A DNA stretch of 64,000 bases from CAYMMX01 sp964391675 (GTDB lineage Bacteria; Cyanobacteriota; Vampirovibrionia; Gastranaerophilales; Gastranaerophilaceae): the NCBI GenBank assembly GCA_964391675.1, contig CAYMMX010000002.1:186001-250000 (forward strand), given 5' to 3'. The notes beneath the pieces are model-generated. The model did not search any database. It was not told the origin of the DNA and saw only the letters and a list, made by a program, of their open reading frames with translations. The position numbers and the translations under genes were made by a program. Shown here piece by piece: positions 18,089 through 25,649 of the stretch; the first letter of the stretch is position 1; every line of letters begins with the position of its first letter.

Positions 18089-18094
18089 TTTAAT

Positions 18095-18625
18095 ATGATA
18101 ATAACAGCAGGCATTTATAGAGGAAGAAAGATTAAAACTCCTGATGAGAATATAGTCAGACCGACTTTATCAAAAATCAGAGAAGGTGTTTTTAATATTC
18201 TTTTTTCAATGATAGATTTTAAAGACAAATATTTTCTTGATATGTTTGCAGGTTCGGGAATTATGGGACTAGAGGCTATTTCAAGAGGGTTTTATTATGT
18301 TATGGAACTAGAAAAAAAACCGAAGGTTGCAAAAATTATAAAAGAAAATTATGAAAAGTTAGGGGTTAAATTAAACTTGAAAATAGGAGATAGTTTAAAA
18401 CAAAAATTATTAGAAAAATTTGATGTTATATATATTGATCCGCCTTATTATAGTGATATATATGAAAAAGCACTTATGAAAATTGAAAAAGAAGCACTTT
18501 TAAAAGATAATGGGATTATAGTTTTAGAGCATGTTAAAGAGATTTGTTTAGAAGGGTTGAATTTTAAACAGATTAAACAGAAGAAATACTCAGATAAAAT
18601 TATTACTGTTTTATCGAGATATTAA
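18095..18625 (+). CDS. rsmD: 16S rRNA (guanine966-N2)-methyltransferase
   Basis: Methylates G966 of 16S rRNA using S-adenosylmethionine. Seen: the RsmD start MIITAGIYRGRKIKTP, the VRPTLSKIREGVFNIL block, the SAM-binding motif LDMFAGSGIMGLEA and the catalytic IDPPYY. The frame is open upstream to 18035, but that extension runs through a terminator hairpin, and the family N terminus begins at ATG 18095, giving 176 residues (usual 180-200). There is no Shine-Dalgarno sequence; a promoter ending six bases before the ATG suggests a leaderless message. Confidence 0.92.
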   Translation: MIITAGIYRGRKIKTPDENIVRPTLSKIREGVFNILFSMIDFKDKYFLDMFAGSGIMGLEAISRGFYYVMELEKKPKVAKIIKENYEKLGVKLNLKIGDSLKQKLLEKFDVIYIDPPYYSDIYEKALMKIEKEALLKDNGIIVLEHVKEICLEGLNFKQIKQKKYSDKIITVLSRY

Positions 18626-18638
18626 AATTTGATGAATG

Positions 18639-19262
18639 TTATTGATTTTTTCCAAAAGGCAGGAGTTTAAATTCTCTTTTTCTTATTTCGCTTTTTACAT
18701 CATTAAGTTCATAACATTTTATACATCTTGCTTCATATGTTTCATCGCCGCCAATCATAATCAAAGGTGAATTTTTATCAACAGGTTTTCCATCTACCAG
18801 TCTTTGGGTTCTTGTTGCATTTTCACATCCGCATTTCATACATACTGCAGCAAGTTTATCTGTTTTAGTTGCTATACACATAAGCTCAGGCATGTAACCA
18901 AAGGGTTCTGCTTTAAAATCTAAATCTAATCCTGTTCCGATAATTTTTTTACCATCATTCATTAATTTTGTTATAACTTTTACAATATGTTCATCAAAAA
19001 ACTGGAGTTCGTCTATCGCTATTATTTCATCATCTTTTTTTATGACACTTAGAATTTGTGCTGCATTTTTAACTTTTATAGCATCAAGCCATAGACCATT
19101 TCTTGATTCTATATAATCTCCATGCGCTCTTGTATCAATATCAGGGGATATTACTTTAACTTTTCTTTTTGCTATAATTGCACGTCTGATTCGTCTTAAT
19201 AATTCTTCTGTTTTACCGCAGCTCATTGGTCCTGTAATTAATTCAAAACTATACCCTTGCAT
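18639..19262 (-). CDS. tdk: Thymidine kinase (type II)
   Basis: Salvage enzyme phosphorylating thymidine with ATP. Seen: P-loop GPMSCGKTEELLRR at residues 11-24, the Walker-B-like AIDELQFFD near residue 80, the lasso region with MIGGDETYEARCIKC, and two CxxC pairs (CMKCG, CIKC) that bind structural zinc. Length 207 is typical. GGGG precedes the ATG. It converges with rsmD across 13 bases. Confidence 0.96.
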   Translation of the reverse strand: MQGYSFELITGPMSCGKTEELLRRIRRAIIAKRKVKVISPDIDTRAHGDYIESRNGLWLDAIKVKNAAQILSVIKKDDEIIAIDELQFFDEHIVKVITKLMNDGKKIIGTGLDLDFKAEPFGYMPELMCIATKTDKLAAVCMKCGCENATRTQRLVDGKPVDKNSPLIMIGGDETYEARCIKCYELNDVKSEIRKREFKLLPFGKNQ

Positions 19263-19322
19263 TTTTAACCCCTATTTTCATGTCTCCCATTTATTTTAAA
19301 TTATTTTTTTTTAATAATACTC

Positions 19323-19372
19323 GTTCAAATCATGTATATTTATTAATTTTAAATCATAAAAATTATTTGAAC
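19323..19372. repeat. Inverted repeat upstream of tdk
   Basis: GTTCAAAT (19323-19330) and ATTTGAAC (19365-19372) form an 8-base inverted repeat with further partial symmetry outside. It lies between the TrmB-type gene's end and tdk. It could be an operator or a weak terminator. Confidence 0.35.
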
Positions 19373-19400
19373 AGTAGTATGAGCTTTTTTTTAAAATTTA

Positions 19401-20219
19401 TTAATGTATTCTATATGGTGCATTTGTTCCCAATATTTTATCTTTCAATAATTTAAGATTTTTTCCGTAAGCAATTTTCAATTGATCTGAGAGATTATTT
19501 TCAATATCAATTAAATACATGTCGTGCACAATAAATTCTTTTATAAGTAAAACAATGCCGGGATTTTTAGTCCAGATAACATGTATATTTTCGGTTTTAA
19601 TTGAACTGGAATTTCCTATAACACCTTCTTTATCATCAGATGCTAAAATAATCATTTTACCTCCAAGAGAGGTTTCAATTTCTTTTGCTGAAGCATGTTC
19701 GAATACAAGTCCAAAATTACTTTTAAAATTGTCATAACCAACTATTTTAATTTCTACTCCACGGTTATAAGCATCGAGAAAATGTTGTTCCATCAATTTA
19801 AAATCATAAGACCAAATCTCAACATACAATTCTTTTTTTGTATTTTTAATTATTTCAATAATTTTTTCTCTAATACTATTAATACCGGAAATACTTAAAA
19901 TAGGATCTGTATAATCTTCTCTTACGTTCGGTAAATTTTTATCCAAAAAGTCTAAAGTTGAATTAATTTTGCGTTTGAATCTTTGTGTAAGTTCAGAAGG
20001 TTTTATCGGAGTATAAGTAACAGGTTTAGAATTTAGTGCAACAACAACTTTTTCTTTTTCCAGTGCCTTTAGCGTGTCATAAGCTCTTGATTGGGGAACG
20101 TTTGCAATCTGGCTGATTTCATATCCTGTTGAGGGGTATTTTTTTAATAAAGCTAAATAAACTTTTGCTTCGTATGTATTAAATCCTAATTCTTTTAAGT
20201 GTTCAATTAATTCGTCCAT
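19401..20219 (-). CDS. TrmB-family transcriptional regulator
   Basis: A sugar-sensing type repressor/activator. The N-terminal winged helix is clear (LGFNTYEAKVYLALLKKYPSTGYEISQIANVPQSRAYDTLKALEKEKVV), followed by a coiled dimerisation helix and a phospholipase-D-like effector domain (residues 105-272) as in TrmB proteins. The frame is open 14 codons upstream, but the domain begins at MDELIEHLKELGF, and a TACAAT -10 box ends six bases before ATG 20219, so 272 residues and a leaderless message are favoured. It is divergent from nanE and the ROK kinase, which makes amino-sugar control a reasonable guess. Confidence 0.87.
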   Translation of the reverse strand: MDELIEHLKELGFNTYEAKVYLALLKKYPSTGYEISQIANVPQSRAYDTLKALEKEKVVVALNSKPVTYTPIKPSELTQRFKRKINSTLDFLDKNLPNVREDYTDPILSISGINSIREKIIEIIKNTKKELYVEIWSYDFKLMEQHFLDAYNRGVEIKIVGYDNFKSNFGLVFEHASAKEIETSLGGKMIILASDDKEGVIGNSSSIKTENIHVIWTKNPGIVLLIKEFIVHDMYLIDIENNLSDQLKIAYGKNLKLLKDKILGTNAPYRIH

Positions 20220-20225
20220 AAAATT

Positions 20226-20254
20226 ATTGTAGCACTTAGGATTGAATTGGTGAA
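20226..20254 (-). promoter_or_regulatory. Leaderless promoter of the TrmB-type gene
   Basis: On the reverse strand TTCACC (20254-20249), 17-base spacer, TACAAT (20231-20226), then six bases to ATG 20219. No ribosome binding site. Confidence 0.5.
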
Positions 20255-20288
20255 TAGGCAATAATCGTTGTTTAAAAAGACAAAAATA

Positions 20289-20311
20289 AACCGGCTCTTT
20301 TGAAGCCGGTT
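20289..20311 (-). terminator. Terminator for a short reverse-strand transcript
   Basis: AACCGGCT (20289-20296) pairs with AGCCGGTT (20304-20311). The T-rich flank lies on the reverse-strand exit side, so it ends a transcript coming from 20312 upward, where no annotated large gene exists. Confidence 0.6.
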
Positions 20312-20384
20312 AAAAACCACGTATTAGAAGAGAGGAATTAGAGAGTGTGAACCAAAAAAGGCTCACATGCATGATGTGCCACAT
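20310..20384 (-). CDS. Candidate 24-residue peptide gene
   Basis: ATG at 20384 to TAA at 20312-20310 encodes MWHIMHVSLFWFTLSNSSLL followed by IRGF, a hydrophobic peptide. An extended -10 element (TGT-TATAAA, 20402-20394) lies nine bases upstream, and the stop codon forms the base of the terminator stem at 20289-20311, so promoter, frame and terminator fit one very short unit. No ribosome site is visible. The unit could equally be a small noncoding RNA; coding is not proven. Confidence 0.35.
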   Translation of the reverse strand: MWHIMHVSLFWFTLSNSSLLIRGF

Positions 20385-20428
20385 ATTTAAAGTTTTATAA
20401 CAGTTTTTAAAATAATAAGCGTTATTTC

Positions 20429-20444
20429 GTTACAAATGTTAATA
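20429..20444 (-). promoter_or_regulatory. Imperfect TGTAAC direct repeat
   Basis: Reverse-strand TATTAA (20444-20439), four bases, TGTAAC (20434-20429): one perfect and one poor half site, about 57 to 42 bases upstream of the inferred start of the 24-codon unit. Compare 25588-25603 and 32577-32592. Confidence 0.35.
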
Positions 20445-20486
20445 ATTATTTTATAAACAAGGTTTTTTATTAAGTATTTTTTGATA

Positions 20487-20492
20487 TATAAT
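20487..20492 (+). promoter_or_regulatory. -10 box of nanE (leaderless)
   Basis: TATAAT is followed by six bases and ATG 20499; no ribosome site. The -35 region is weak. Confidence 0.5.
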
Positions 20493-20498
20493 CTAGAA

Positions 20499-21173
20499 AT
20501 GGAAGTAATTAAACAATTAAAAAATAAAGTTATTGTTTCAGTTCAAGCAATGCCTGATGAACCTTTATATAAGGAAGATTGCATGAATGCGATGATGAGT
20601 TCAGTAATAAATGGTGGTGCGTCTGGTCTTAGAGTTGCGGGTGCCAGAGATATTAAAAACGCTAAAGAACTTTTTAATGTTCCGATAATCGGGATTACAA
20701 AACCTGACAGATTACCGGAGAATTGGAAAGAGTTAGTATATATAACTCCTACACTGAAGGATGTTGAGTTGATTATTAATGCAGGAGCAGATATTGTTGC
20801 CTTTGATGGAACTTCAAGAAAAAGAGAATGTTCTGTTGAAAGTATTGTTAAAAATATACATTTAGCAAATAGATATGCTATGGCAGATATTGCAACTTAT
20901 GAAGAAGGTTTAAACTGCGAGAAATTGGGCGTTGATATTTTATCGACGACTTTATCAGGATATACAAAAGAGTCATCAACAAGTTCTGAAGAACCTGATT
21001 TTGTTCTTCTTGAAAAATTAGTTAAAAATACTAATATTCCAATTATTTTGGAAGGTAGAATTTGGGAGCCTAATCAGGTTAAGAGAGCATTTGAACTTGG
21101 TGCACATAGTGTTGTTATAGGTTCAGCAATAACAAGACCACAGTTGATTACTCAGAGATTTATTAGTGTATAA
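20499..21173 (+). CDS. nanE: N-acetylmannosamine-6-phosphate 2-epimerase
   Basis: Converts ManNAc-6-phosphate to GlcNAc-6-phosphate in sialic acid/ManNAc use. Family features: KVIVSVQAMPDEPLY, GGASGLRVAGARDI, PIIGITKPD, GADIVAFDGTSRKR, ADIATYEEGLNCEKLG, and the closing phosphate-binding GAHSVVIGSAITRPQ of a TIM barrel. The start at ATG 20499 (224 residues) is preferred to TTG 20481, because TATAAT at 20487-20492 would lie inside the longer version. The next gene is a ROK kinase. No sialic acid lyase or transporter is in the window. Confidence 0.93.
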   Translation: MEVIKQLKNKVIVSVQAMPDEPLYKEDCMNAMMSSVINGGASGLRVAGARDIKNAKELFNVPIIGITKPDRLPENWKELVYITPTLKDVELIINAGADIVAFDGTSRKRECSVESIVKNIHLANRYAMADIATYEEGLNCEKLGVDILSTTLSGYTKESSTSSEEPDFVLLEKLVKNTNIPIILEGRIWEPNQVKRAFELGAHSVVIGSAITRPQLITQRFISV

Positions 21174-21260
21174 TAGAAATGCTCAAAGTAGAGAATTAAC
21201 ACAAATATTCTTTACTCAAACCTAGAAATATGAGATTAATAAACTATATAAGGAGAACAA

Positions 21261-22133
21261 ATGGTTAAAAAGGCATTAGTATTTGATGTAGGCGGAACAA
21301 AAATTTATCATACCATTGTAGATGAGAATGGAAATATTTGTGCTGAAATTGGAAAACACTCAACACCAAAAAATCTTGATGAGCTAAAAAATCTTTTTAT
21401 AGAAACAATATCTAAATATGAAAAAAGTATAGATGCTATTGGAATCGCAACAGCAGGTGCTGTTAATAATGAAAATAATAAAGTTATAAGTTCAACTGCT
21501 AATTTGGTTAGAGGTTATAATACTATTGATTTTACTTCTTTAAGTTCAAAAAAAGTTTTTGTAGAAAATGATGCAAATTCTGCAGCTTGGGCGGAACACA
21601 TTTTAGGAGCTTCAAAAAACTGTCCTTATTCAGTAATGTTAACACTTGGAACAGGTGTTGGCGGCGGAATTATTTTGGATAACAAATTGTATAAAGGTAA
21701 ATCAGGCGGTGCGGGAGAAATGCATTTTAAAATATATGCTGACGAAAGACGCAAGTGTACTTGCGGAGCATGGGACTGTTTTGAAGCTTATGCTTCAGGA
21801 ACAGGTTTGAAATTAACAGCCGAAGAAATATTAAATGATAAAAATGTCACTACTTATGATGTCATAAATGGTGTTAAGTCAGGTGATGAAAAAATGAAAA
21901 AAATTTTTGAAAGATGGCAAAACGATATTCTGGCAGGGCTTGCAGGATTGGCAAACCTCTTTGATCCTGATTGTATTGTTCTTTCGGGTTCGATGGCCGA
22001 ATTTGTTGATACTGAGTATCTTGAAAAAAATGTAAATTCTCAAATAGTAACAGCACCAATAAAAGTTTATAAGGCAACAGCAGGTAATTATGCAGGCATG
22101 CTGGGAGTTGCTTTGTTAGCATTAAGTAAATAA
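21261..22133 (+). CDS. ROK family sugar kinase, probably ManNAc kinase or glucokinase
   Basis: A 290-residue ROK protein. Seen: ATP site VFDVGGTKIY, catalytic aspartate in VFVENDANSAAWAE, LGTGVGGGIILD, and the ROK zinc site made of a histidine (GEMHFKI) and CTCGAWDC. Following nanE by 87 bases, N-acetylmannosamine kinase (NanK) is the favoured role, supplying the nanE substrate; glucokinase activity cannot be excluded. AAGGAGAAC precedes ATG 21261. The 76-codon gene follows after 13 bases. Confidence 0.88.
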   Translation: MVKKALVFDVGGTKIYHTIVDENGNICAEIGKHSTPKNLDELKNLFIETISKYEKSIDAIGIATAGAVNNENNKVISSTANLVRGYNTIDFTSLSSKKVFVENDANSAAWAEHILGASKNCPYSVMLTLGTGVGGGIILDNKLYKGKSGGAGEMHFKIYADERRKCTCGAWDCFEAYASGTGLKLTAEEILNDKNVTTYDVINGVKSGDEKMKKIFERWQNDILAGLAGLANLFDPDCIVLSGSMAEFVDTEYLEKNVNSQIVTAPIKVYKATAGNYAGMLGVALLALSK

Positions 22134-22146
22134 ATTAAAGGTCAAT

Positions 22147-22377
22147 ATGGGAAAATCTAAAAGACGTATATTACATAAGGGAATTAATGATAAAATTACA
22201 AATATTACGAGGGAAGAAGCTCTTAATGATGTAGTTAAAGCTTGTAATGTAAAAAAAATTAATGAAAAAGTAAAAGATATAATTTCTCTTTTTGGATTTT
22301 CCGCAGAAGAATTACTTGAGGCAGGTGCACAATATGAGGATGTCGTTGGGTTACGCGGTATTCTTAATTTAGAATAA
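22147..22377 (+). CDS. Uncharacterised 76-residue basic protein
   Basis: Not recognised. The N terminus is basic (MGKSKRRILHKGINDK), followed by two amphipathic helices ending GFSAEELLEAGAQYEDVVGL. AAAGGTCAAT precedes the ATG, and it lies 13 bases after the ROK kinase gene. The basic N terminus might bind nucleic acid. It converges with the DciA-like gene with a 2-base gap. Confidence 0.65.
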   Translation: MGKSKRRILHKGINDKITNITREEALNDVVKACNVKKINEKVKDIISLFGFSAEELLEAGAQYEDVVGLRGILNLE

Positions 22378-22379
22378 AC

Positions 22380-22709
22380 CTATTGTTCCCACTTTTGGCA
22401 GTCAAATTTTATGTCTTTAACATTAAGATGAAGTGATTTTAAATAGGGCTTAAATTTTTCCAGTAATTGGGGTTTTTGTAGCATAAGTTCTTGTGCTATT
22501 GCAGAATTTGCACATGCTATTACTAACAGTCCTCCACCTACCATCGAATATGGTTTTGATTTGTCTGAAAATTTTTTGCCTACAATTTTACCCCAAAACT
22601 TGTATAAATTATTTCTTGTAATTGCTTTTTTTAGTTCTTTAGAATCAAGCATTTTATCAATAATGCTTTGAGTATCTTCAAAATCTGTATATAGAACTTT
22701 TTTACCCAT
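22380..22709 (-). CDS. DciA-like protein (DUF721)
   Basis: A 109-residue protein with the DUF721/DciA pattern: a helical start, LYKFWGKIVGKKFSDKSKPYSMVGGGLLVIACANSAIAQELMLQKPQLLEKF. DciA is the ancestral loader or partner of the replicative helicase DnaB in bacteria lacking DnaC. AAAGGG precedes the ATG. It is divergent from the nrnA gene. Assignment rests on the motif pattern only. Confidence 0.75.
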   Translation of the reverse strand: MGKKVLYTDFEDTQSIIDKMLDSKELKKAITRNNLYKFWGKIVGKKFSDKSKPYSMVGGGLLVIACANSAIAQELMLQKPQLLEKFKPYLKSLHLNVKDIKFDCQKWEQ

Positions 22710-22730
22710 ATTCCCTTTTTGTGTTAAACT

Positions 22731-22749
22731 TATAATACTTGATTATAAC
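22731..22749 (+). promoter_or_regulatory. -10 candidates of the nrnA gene
   Basis: TATAAT (22731-22736) and TATAAC (22744-22749) lie before ATG 22754. Either use gives a leader of at most about 11 bases without a ribosome site. Confidence 0.4.
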
Positions 22750-22753
22750 ATTA

Positions 22754-23746
22754 ATGCTGGCAAAAATGGAAAAATATAAAGAATTTGAAAGAATTATAAG
22801 AGATTCAAAAAATATATTGATTATTTCTCATGTAAACCCTGATGGAGATACATTAGGGACAATGTGTGCCCTTAGGTCCGTAATTTACCAGAAATATAAA
22901 AAGAAACCAGAAATGCTTGTTTTGTCAAAAATCCCTAAAATTTATGACTTTCTCCCGGATATTAATCAGGCTAAAACTCTTGATTTGATTGATAAATCAA
23001 GAGAATATGATTTGGTTATTACTGTTGATGTTGCATCTTTAGACAGGATAATTGATGCACAAATTTTATTTAACAAAGCAAAATATACCGTAAATATAGA
23101 TCATCATAGAACAAATAACAATTATGGGGATTTAGCTATAGTTGCACCAGAAGCAAGTTCAAGCGGTGAAGTTTTGTATAAAATTCTAAAATCACTCAAT
23201 TGGGAAATAAAAGATAAATCTTTAGATATTGCAACATCTATTTATGTCGCTATACTTACTGATACAGGCGGATTCAGGTTTGAAAATACAAATTCAGAAG
23301 TCTTCAAAATTGCTTCAGAACTAACAGCAATGGGTATTGATCCTAAATCCTTGTATAAAAAATGCTATGAATCAAAATCCAAAGAAATAGTACTTTTTCA
23401 GGGATATTGTGTAGGAAAAGCTGTTTTTTCAGACAATGATAAAGTTGCTTATACCACTATATATAAAAAAGACATTGAAAAATTTTCAGTAGGAGATGAT
23501 GCAACAGACGGGATTGCAGAAACTTTAAGGGCAATAGCATCAACAGAAGTTTCTTTTGTTATTAAAGAAGTAGACGCCAAAATTTGTAAGATTTCAATGA
23601 GAAGTAAAGATATCGATGTTGCAAAAATTTGCTCAATATATGGCGGAGGGGGACACAGGTTTGCAGCCGGATGTACAATGAAAATGTCTTGCGAAGATTC
23701 TTTGAACAATCTTTTAGTAGAAATTAATAAGGAAATGAATGAGTAA
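22754..23746 (+). CDS. nrnA: DHH-family phosphoesterase, NrnA type
   Basis: NrnA-type enzymes degrade short oligoribonucleotides and remove the 3' phosphate of pAp. Seen: ILIISHVNPDGDTLGTMCAL, VDVASLDR, the DHH motif in NIDHHRTNNNYGDL, TDTGGFRFENT, and the DHHA1 glycine motif YGGGGHRFAAGC. The start is ATG 22754 (330 residues); TTG 22739 would overlap the -10 boxes, and ATG 22766 is a second possibility. It overlaps the next gene by 8 bases. A second DHH protein of this type is at 62264. Confidence 0.9.
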   Translation: MLAKMEKYKEFERIIRDSKNILIISHVNPDGDTLGTMCALRSVIYQKYKKKPEMLVLSKIPKIYDFLPDINQAKTLDLIDKSREYDLVITVDVASLDRIIDAQILFNKAKYTVNIDHHRTNNNYGDLAIVAPEASSSGEVLYKILKSLNWEIKDKSLDIATSIYVAILTDTGGFRFENTNSEVFKIASELTAMGIDPKSLYKKCYESKSKEIVLFQGYCVGKAVFSDNDKVAYTTIYKKDIEKFSVGDDATDGIAETLRAIASTEVSFVIKEVDAKICKISMRSKDIDVAKICSIYGGGGHRFAAGCTMKMSCEDSLNNLLVEINKEMNE

Positions 23747-24584
23747 ATTGATAAGATATCCAAAACATGTCGTAAAAGCCGTTATAGATAACGATTTCTC
23801 CGGTATGGCTGCAGAAATGGGCTTTATGTTAATGTTGGGAATCTTTCCGGCAATGCTTTTTTTAATGGCTGTTTTTGCATGGATGGGTAATAAATCTTTT
23901 ATAAACCCTGTATTACTGTTTCTTTCCACAATTATACCTGCTGATTCTATGAAATTATTTCATAGTGTATTAAATGAAGTTATGATTTTTTCAAAAGGTG
24001 GACTCATTGCTGTTATTGGTATTATTGTAACTTTATTTTTAACGTCAAATGCAGTTGCTGTTGTTTTAAAAGGTTTGAATAGAGCTTATAAGGTTGAAGA
24101 AACACGTTCTTTTATTTATACAAGAATTTTATCTGTTATCATGGTCTTTGTAAATACTTTTATGCTGTTTTTAAGTATAAACCTGATAGTATTTGGTAAA
24201 GTAATTACAAATTTCTTAGTTAATTATGCGGGAATTTCTCATGTATTTGAACTTAGCTTATTAACATTTAGATGGCCTATTGCCTTTTTATCTTTATATT
24301 TTATGGCTTTTATAAATTATTATATTTTACCCGATTTAAAAGGAGATGAAAAACTAAAAACAAAAAGTGCTTTGCCCGGAACTTTATTTTTCTGCGTTTT
24401 TTGGTTAGTCGGCTCTTGGGCATTTTCAATTTATGTTAACAATTTACATACTTATAACAAAGTTTATGGGACAATAGGAGCTTTTGCAATGCTTATGATG
24501 TGGCTTTATTACACTTCAATACTTCTTTTAATCGGCGGTGAGATAAATTCACAGGTATACAATAAATTGGAAGAATCAGAATAA
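23739..24584 (+). CDS. YihY/BrkB family inner membrane protein
   Basis: A 281-residue membrane protein with about six hydrophobic segments and family marks AAEMGFMLMLGIFPAMLFL, VLKGLNRAYKVEE, NYYILPDLK and MMWLYYTSILLLIGGEIN. Once misnamed RNase BN; the real function is unknown. Its ATG overlaps the end of nrnA (ATGAATGAGTAA arrangement), so the two are translationally coupled. Confidence 0.9.
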   Translation: MSKLIRYPKHVVKAVIDNDFSGMAAEMGFMLMLGIFPAMLFLMAVFAWMGNKSFINPVLLFLSTIIPADSMKLFHSVLNEVMIFSKGGLIAVIGIIVTLFLTSNAVAVVLKGLNRAYKVEETRSFIYTRILSVIMVFVNTFMLFLSINLIVFGKVITNFLVNYAGISHVFELSLLTFRWPIAFLSLYFMAFINYYILPDLKGDEKLKTKSALPGTLFFCVFWLVGSWAFSIYVNNLHTYNKVYGTIGAFAMLMMWLYYTSILLLIGGEINSQVYNKLEESE

Positions 24585-24652
24585 AAAAATTAACATTATT
24601 GTATTTTTATTAAATTCTGATAGAATAAATTATAAAGAAAAAGGAGCATATT

Positions 24653-25525
24653 ATGAAAAACATAGTTATTTATTCAGTTCAAGATCAATCAGAATTAAGT
24701 AATATTTTGTCTGAAATTGAAGATGTAAATATCAGAATAGAGCCCGCAACTCAAATGAAAGATTATAATTTATTAAATCCGGGTTTGTTGATTGTGGAGC
24801 AGGGTCCCGACTTAAAAAATATTTTAATGTCCACGAAATTTTCCTGCCCGATTCTTTTTCTTGGCTCTTTATTTAAAGATGTTACTGTAAGATCAGAAGG
24901 ATATGACTTTATTAAAACACCTCTGAATAAAGATGAACTTGTTGTAAGAGTAAAAACATTACTTAGAATTAAATCTTTAAAAGATAAATTAGCTTTTGTA
25001 AGTACAACAGACGGTTTAACAGGACTGCATAACAGAAAATATTTGCATGAACGTTTAGATGCTGAAATATCACGTGCAAAAAGATATTCAACAAGTCTTT
25101 CTTGTTTATTATTCGATATTGACTTTTTCAAAGTTGTTAATGATATGTATGGATATGACTGGGGTGATATTTTATTAAAGTCATTAGCAGAAAAATTAAA
25201 GTCTCTTGTTAGAAAAGAAGATATTTTGACAAGGTATGGTGATGAGGAGTTCTTATTAGTATTGCCAAATACTTCTGAGGAAAACGCATTTTTATTTGCA
25301 GAACGTTTTAGACGTGATATTGAAAAAATGGAATTTATCCCTGCAGGAGAAGAAGAAAGACACCCTATTACAATTTCGGGAGGAATTTCTACATATCCTT
25401 GCCTTGAAAATGTTGAAGAAGACGCAAACACTATAATAAGATATGCAGAACACGCTTTATACAACGCAAAAAAACGCGGTAAAAATAAAATTATCCAATT
25501 TTCACAAATTAATTTGGGTGAATAA
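24653..25525 (+). CDS. GGDEF-domain protein with degenerate receiver
   Basis: Putative diguanylate cyclase of 290 residues. Residues 1-110 resemble a receiver but the phosphorylation aspartate strand reads LLIVEQGPD, so phosphotransfer is doubtful. The GGDEF domain (115-285) has TTDGLTGLHNRKY, DIDFFKVVNDMYGYDWGD and a signature altered to GDEEF at 196-200 in place of GGDEF/GGEEF. An RxxD inhibitory site (RKED, 187-190) lies five residues before it, as in product-inhibited cyclases. AAGGAG precedes the ATG. A hairpin follows the gene. Confidence 0.9.
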   Translation: MKNIVIYSVQDQSELSNILSEIEDVNIRIEPATQMKDYNLLNPGLLIVEQGPDLKNILMSTKFSCPILFLGSLFKDVTVRSEGYDFIKTPLNKDELVVRVKTLLRIKSLKDKLAFVSTTDGLTGLHNRKYLHERLDAEISRAKRYSTSLSCLLFDIDFFKVVNDMYGYDWGDILLKSLAEKLKSLVRKEDILTRYGDEEFLLVLPNTSEENAFLFAERFRRDIEKMEFIPAGEEERHPITISGGISTYPCLENVEEDANTIIRYAEHALYNAKKRGKNKIIQFSQINLGE

Positions 25526-25534
25526 TCGAGTAAT

Positions 25535-25576
25535 TAACAAGGCGGGTGCTACAATTATGTAGCACCCGCCTTGTTA
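25535..25576. terminator. Long hairpin after the GGDEF gene
   Basis: TAACAAGGCGGGTGCTACA (25535-25553), loop ATTA, and the exact reverse complement to 25576: a 19-base perfect stem, without a strong T run. Confidence 0.75.
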
Positions 25577-25587
25577 TACAGCATTAC

Positions 25588-25603
25588 TGTAACGAAATGT
25601 AAC
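25588..25603 (+). promoter_or_regulatory. HLR1-like direct repeat (TGTAAC-N4-TGTAAC)
   Basis: Two TGTAAC units 10 bases apart (25588 and 25598). On the other strand this reads GTTACATT-TC-GTTACAGT, matching the cyanobacterial HLR1 site except one base. It ends about 47 bases upstream of the inferred start of the candidate RNA. Confidence 0.6.
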
Positions 25604-25637
25604 AGAATTACCAAACACTGAAATTCAATACTTTGTA

Positions 25638-25643
25638 TATACT
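25638..25643 (+). promoter_or_regulatory. -10 box of the candidate small RNA
   Basis: TATACT followed by a start near 25650; the -35 hexamer is poor, which fits activator dependence. A second TATATA at about 25645 is an alternative. Confidence 0.4.
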
Positions 25644-25649
25644 TTATAT

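Noticed and set aside
18035..18094. N-terminal extension of rsmD
   Set aside because: It would translate a terminator hairpin, and the family N terminus begins at ATG 18095.
24763..25464. Long antisense ORF opposite the GGDEF gene
   Set aside because: It mirrors the codon structure of a clear GGDEF domain; no promoter or ribosome site.
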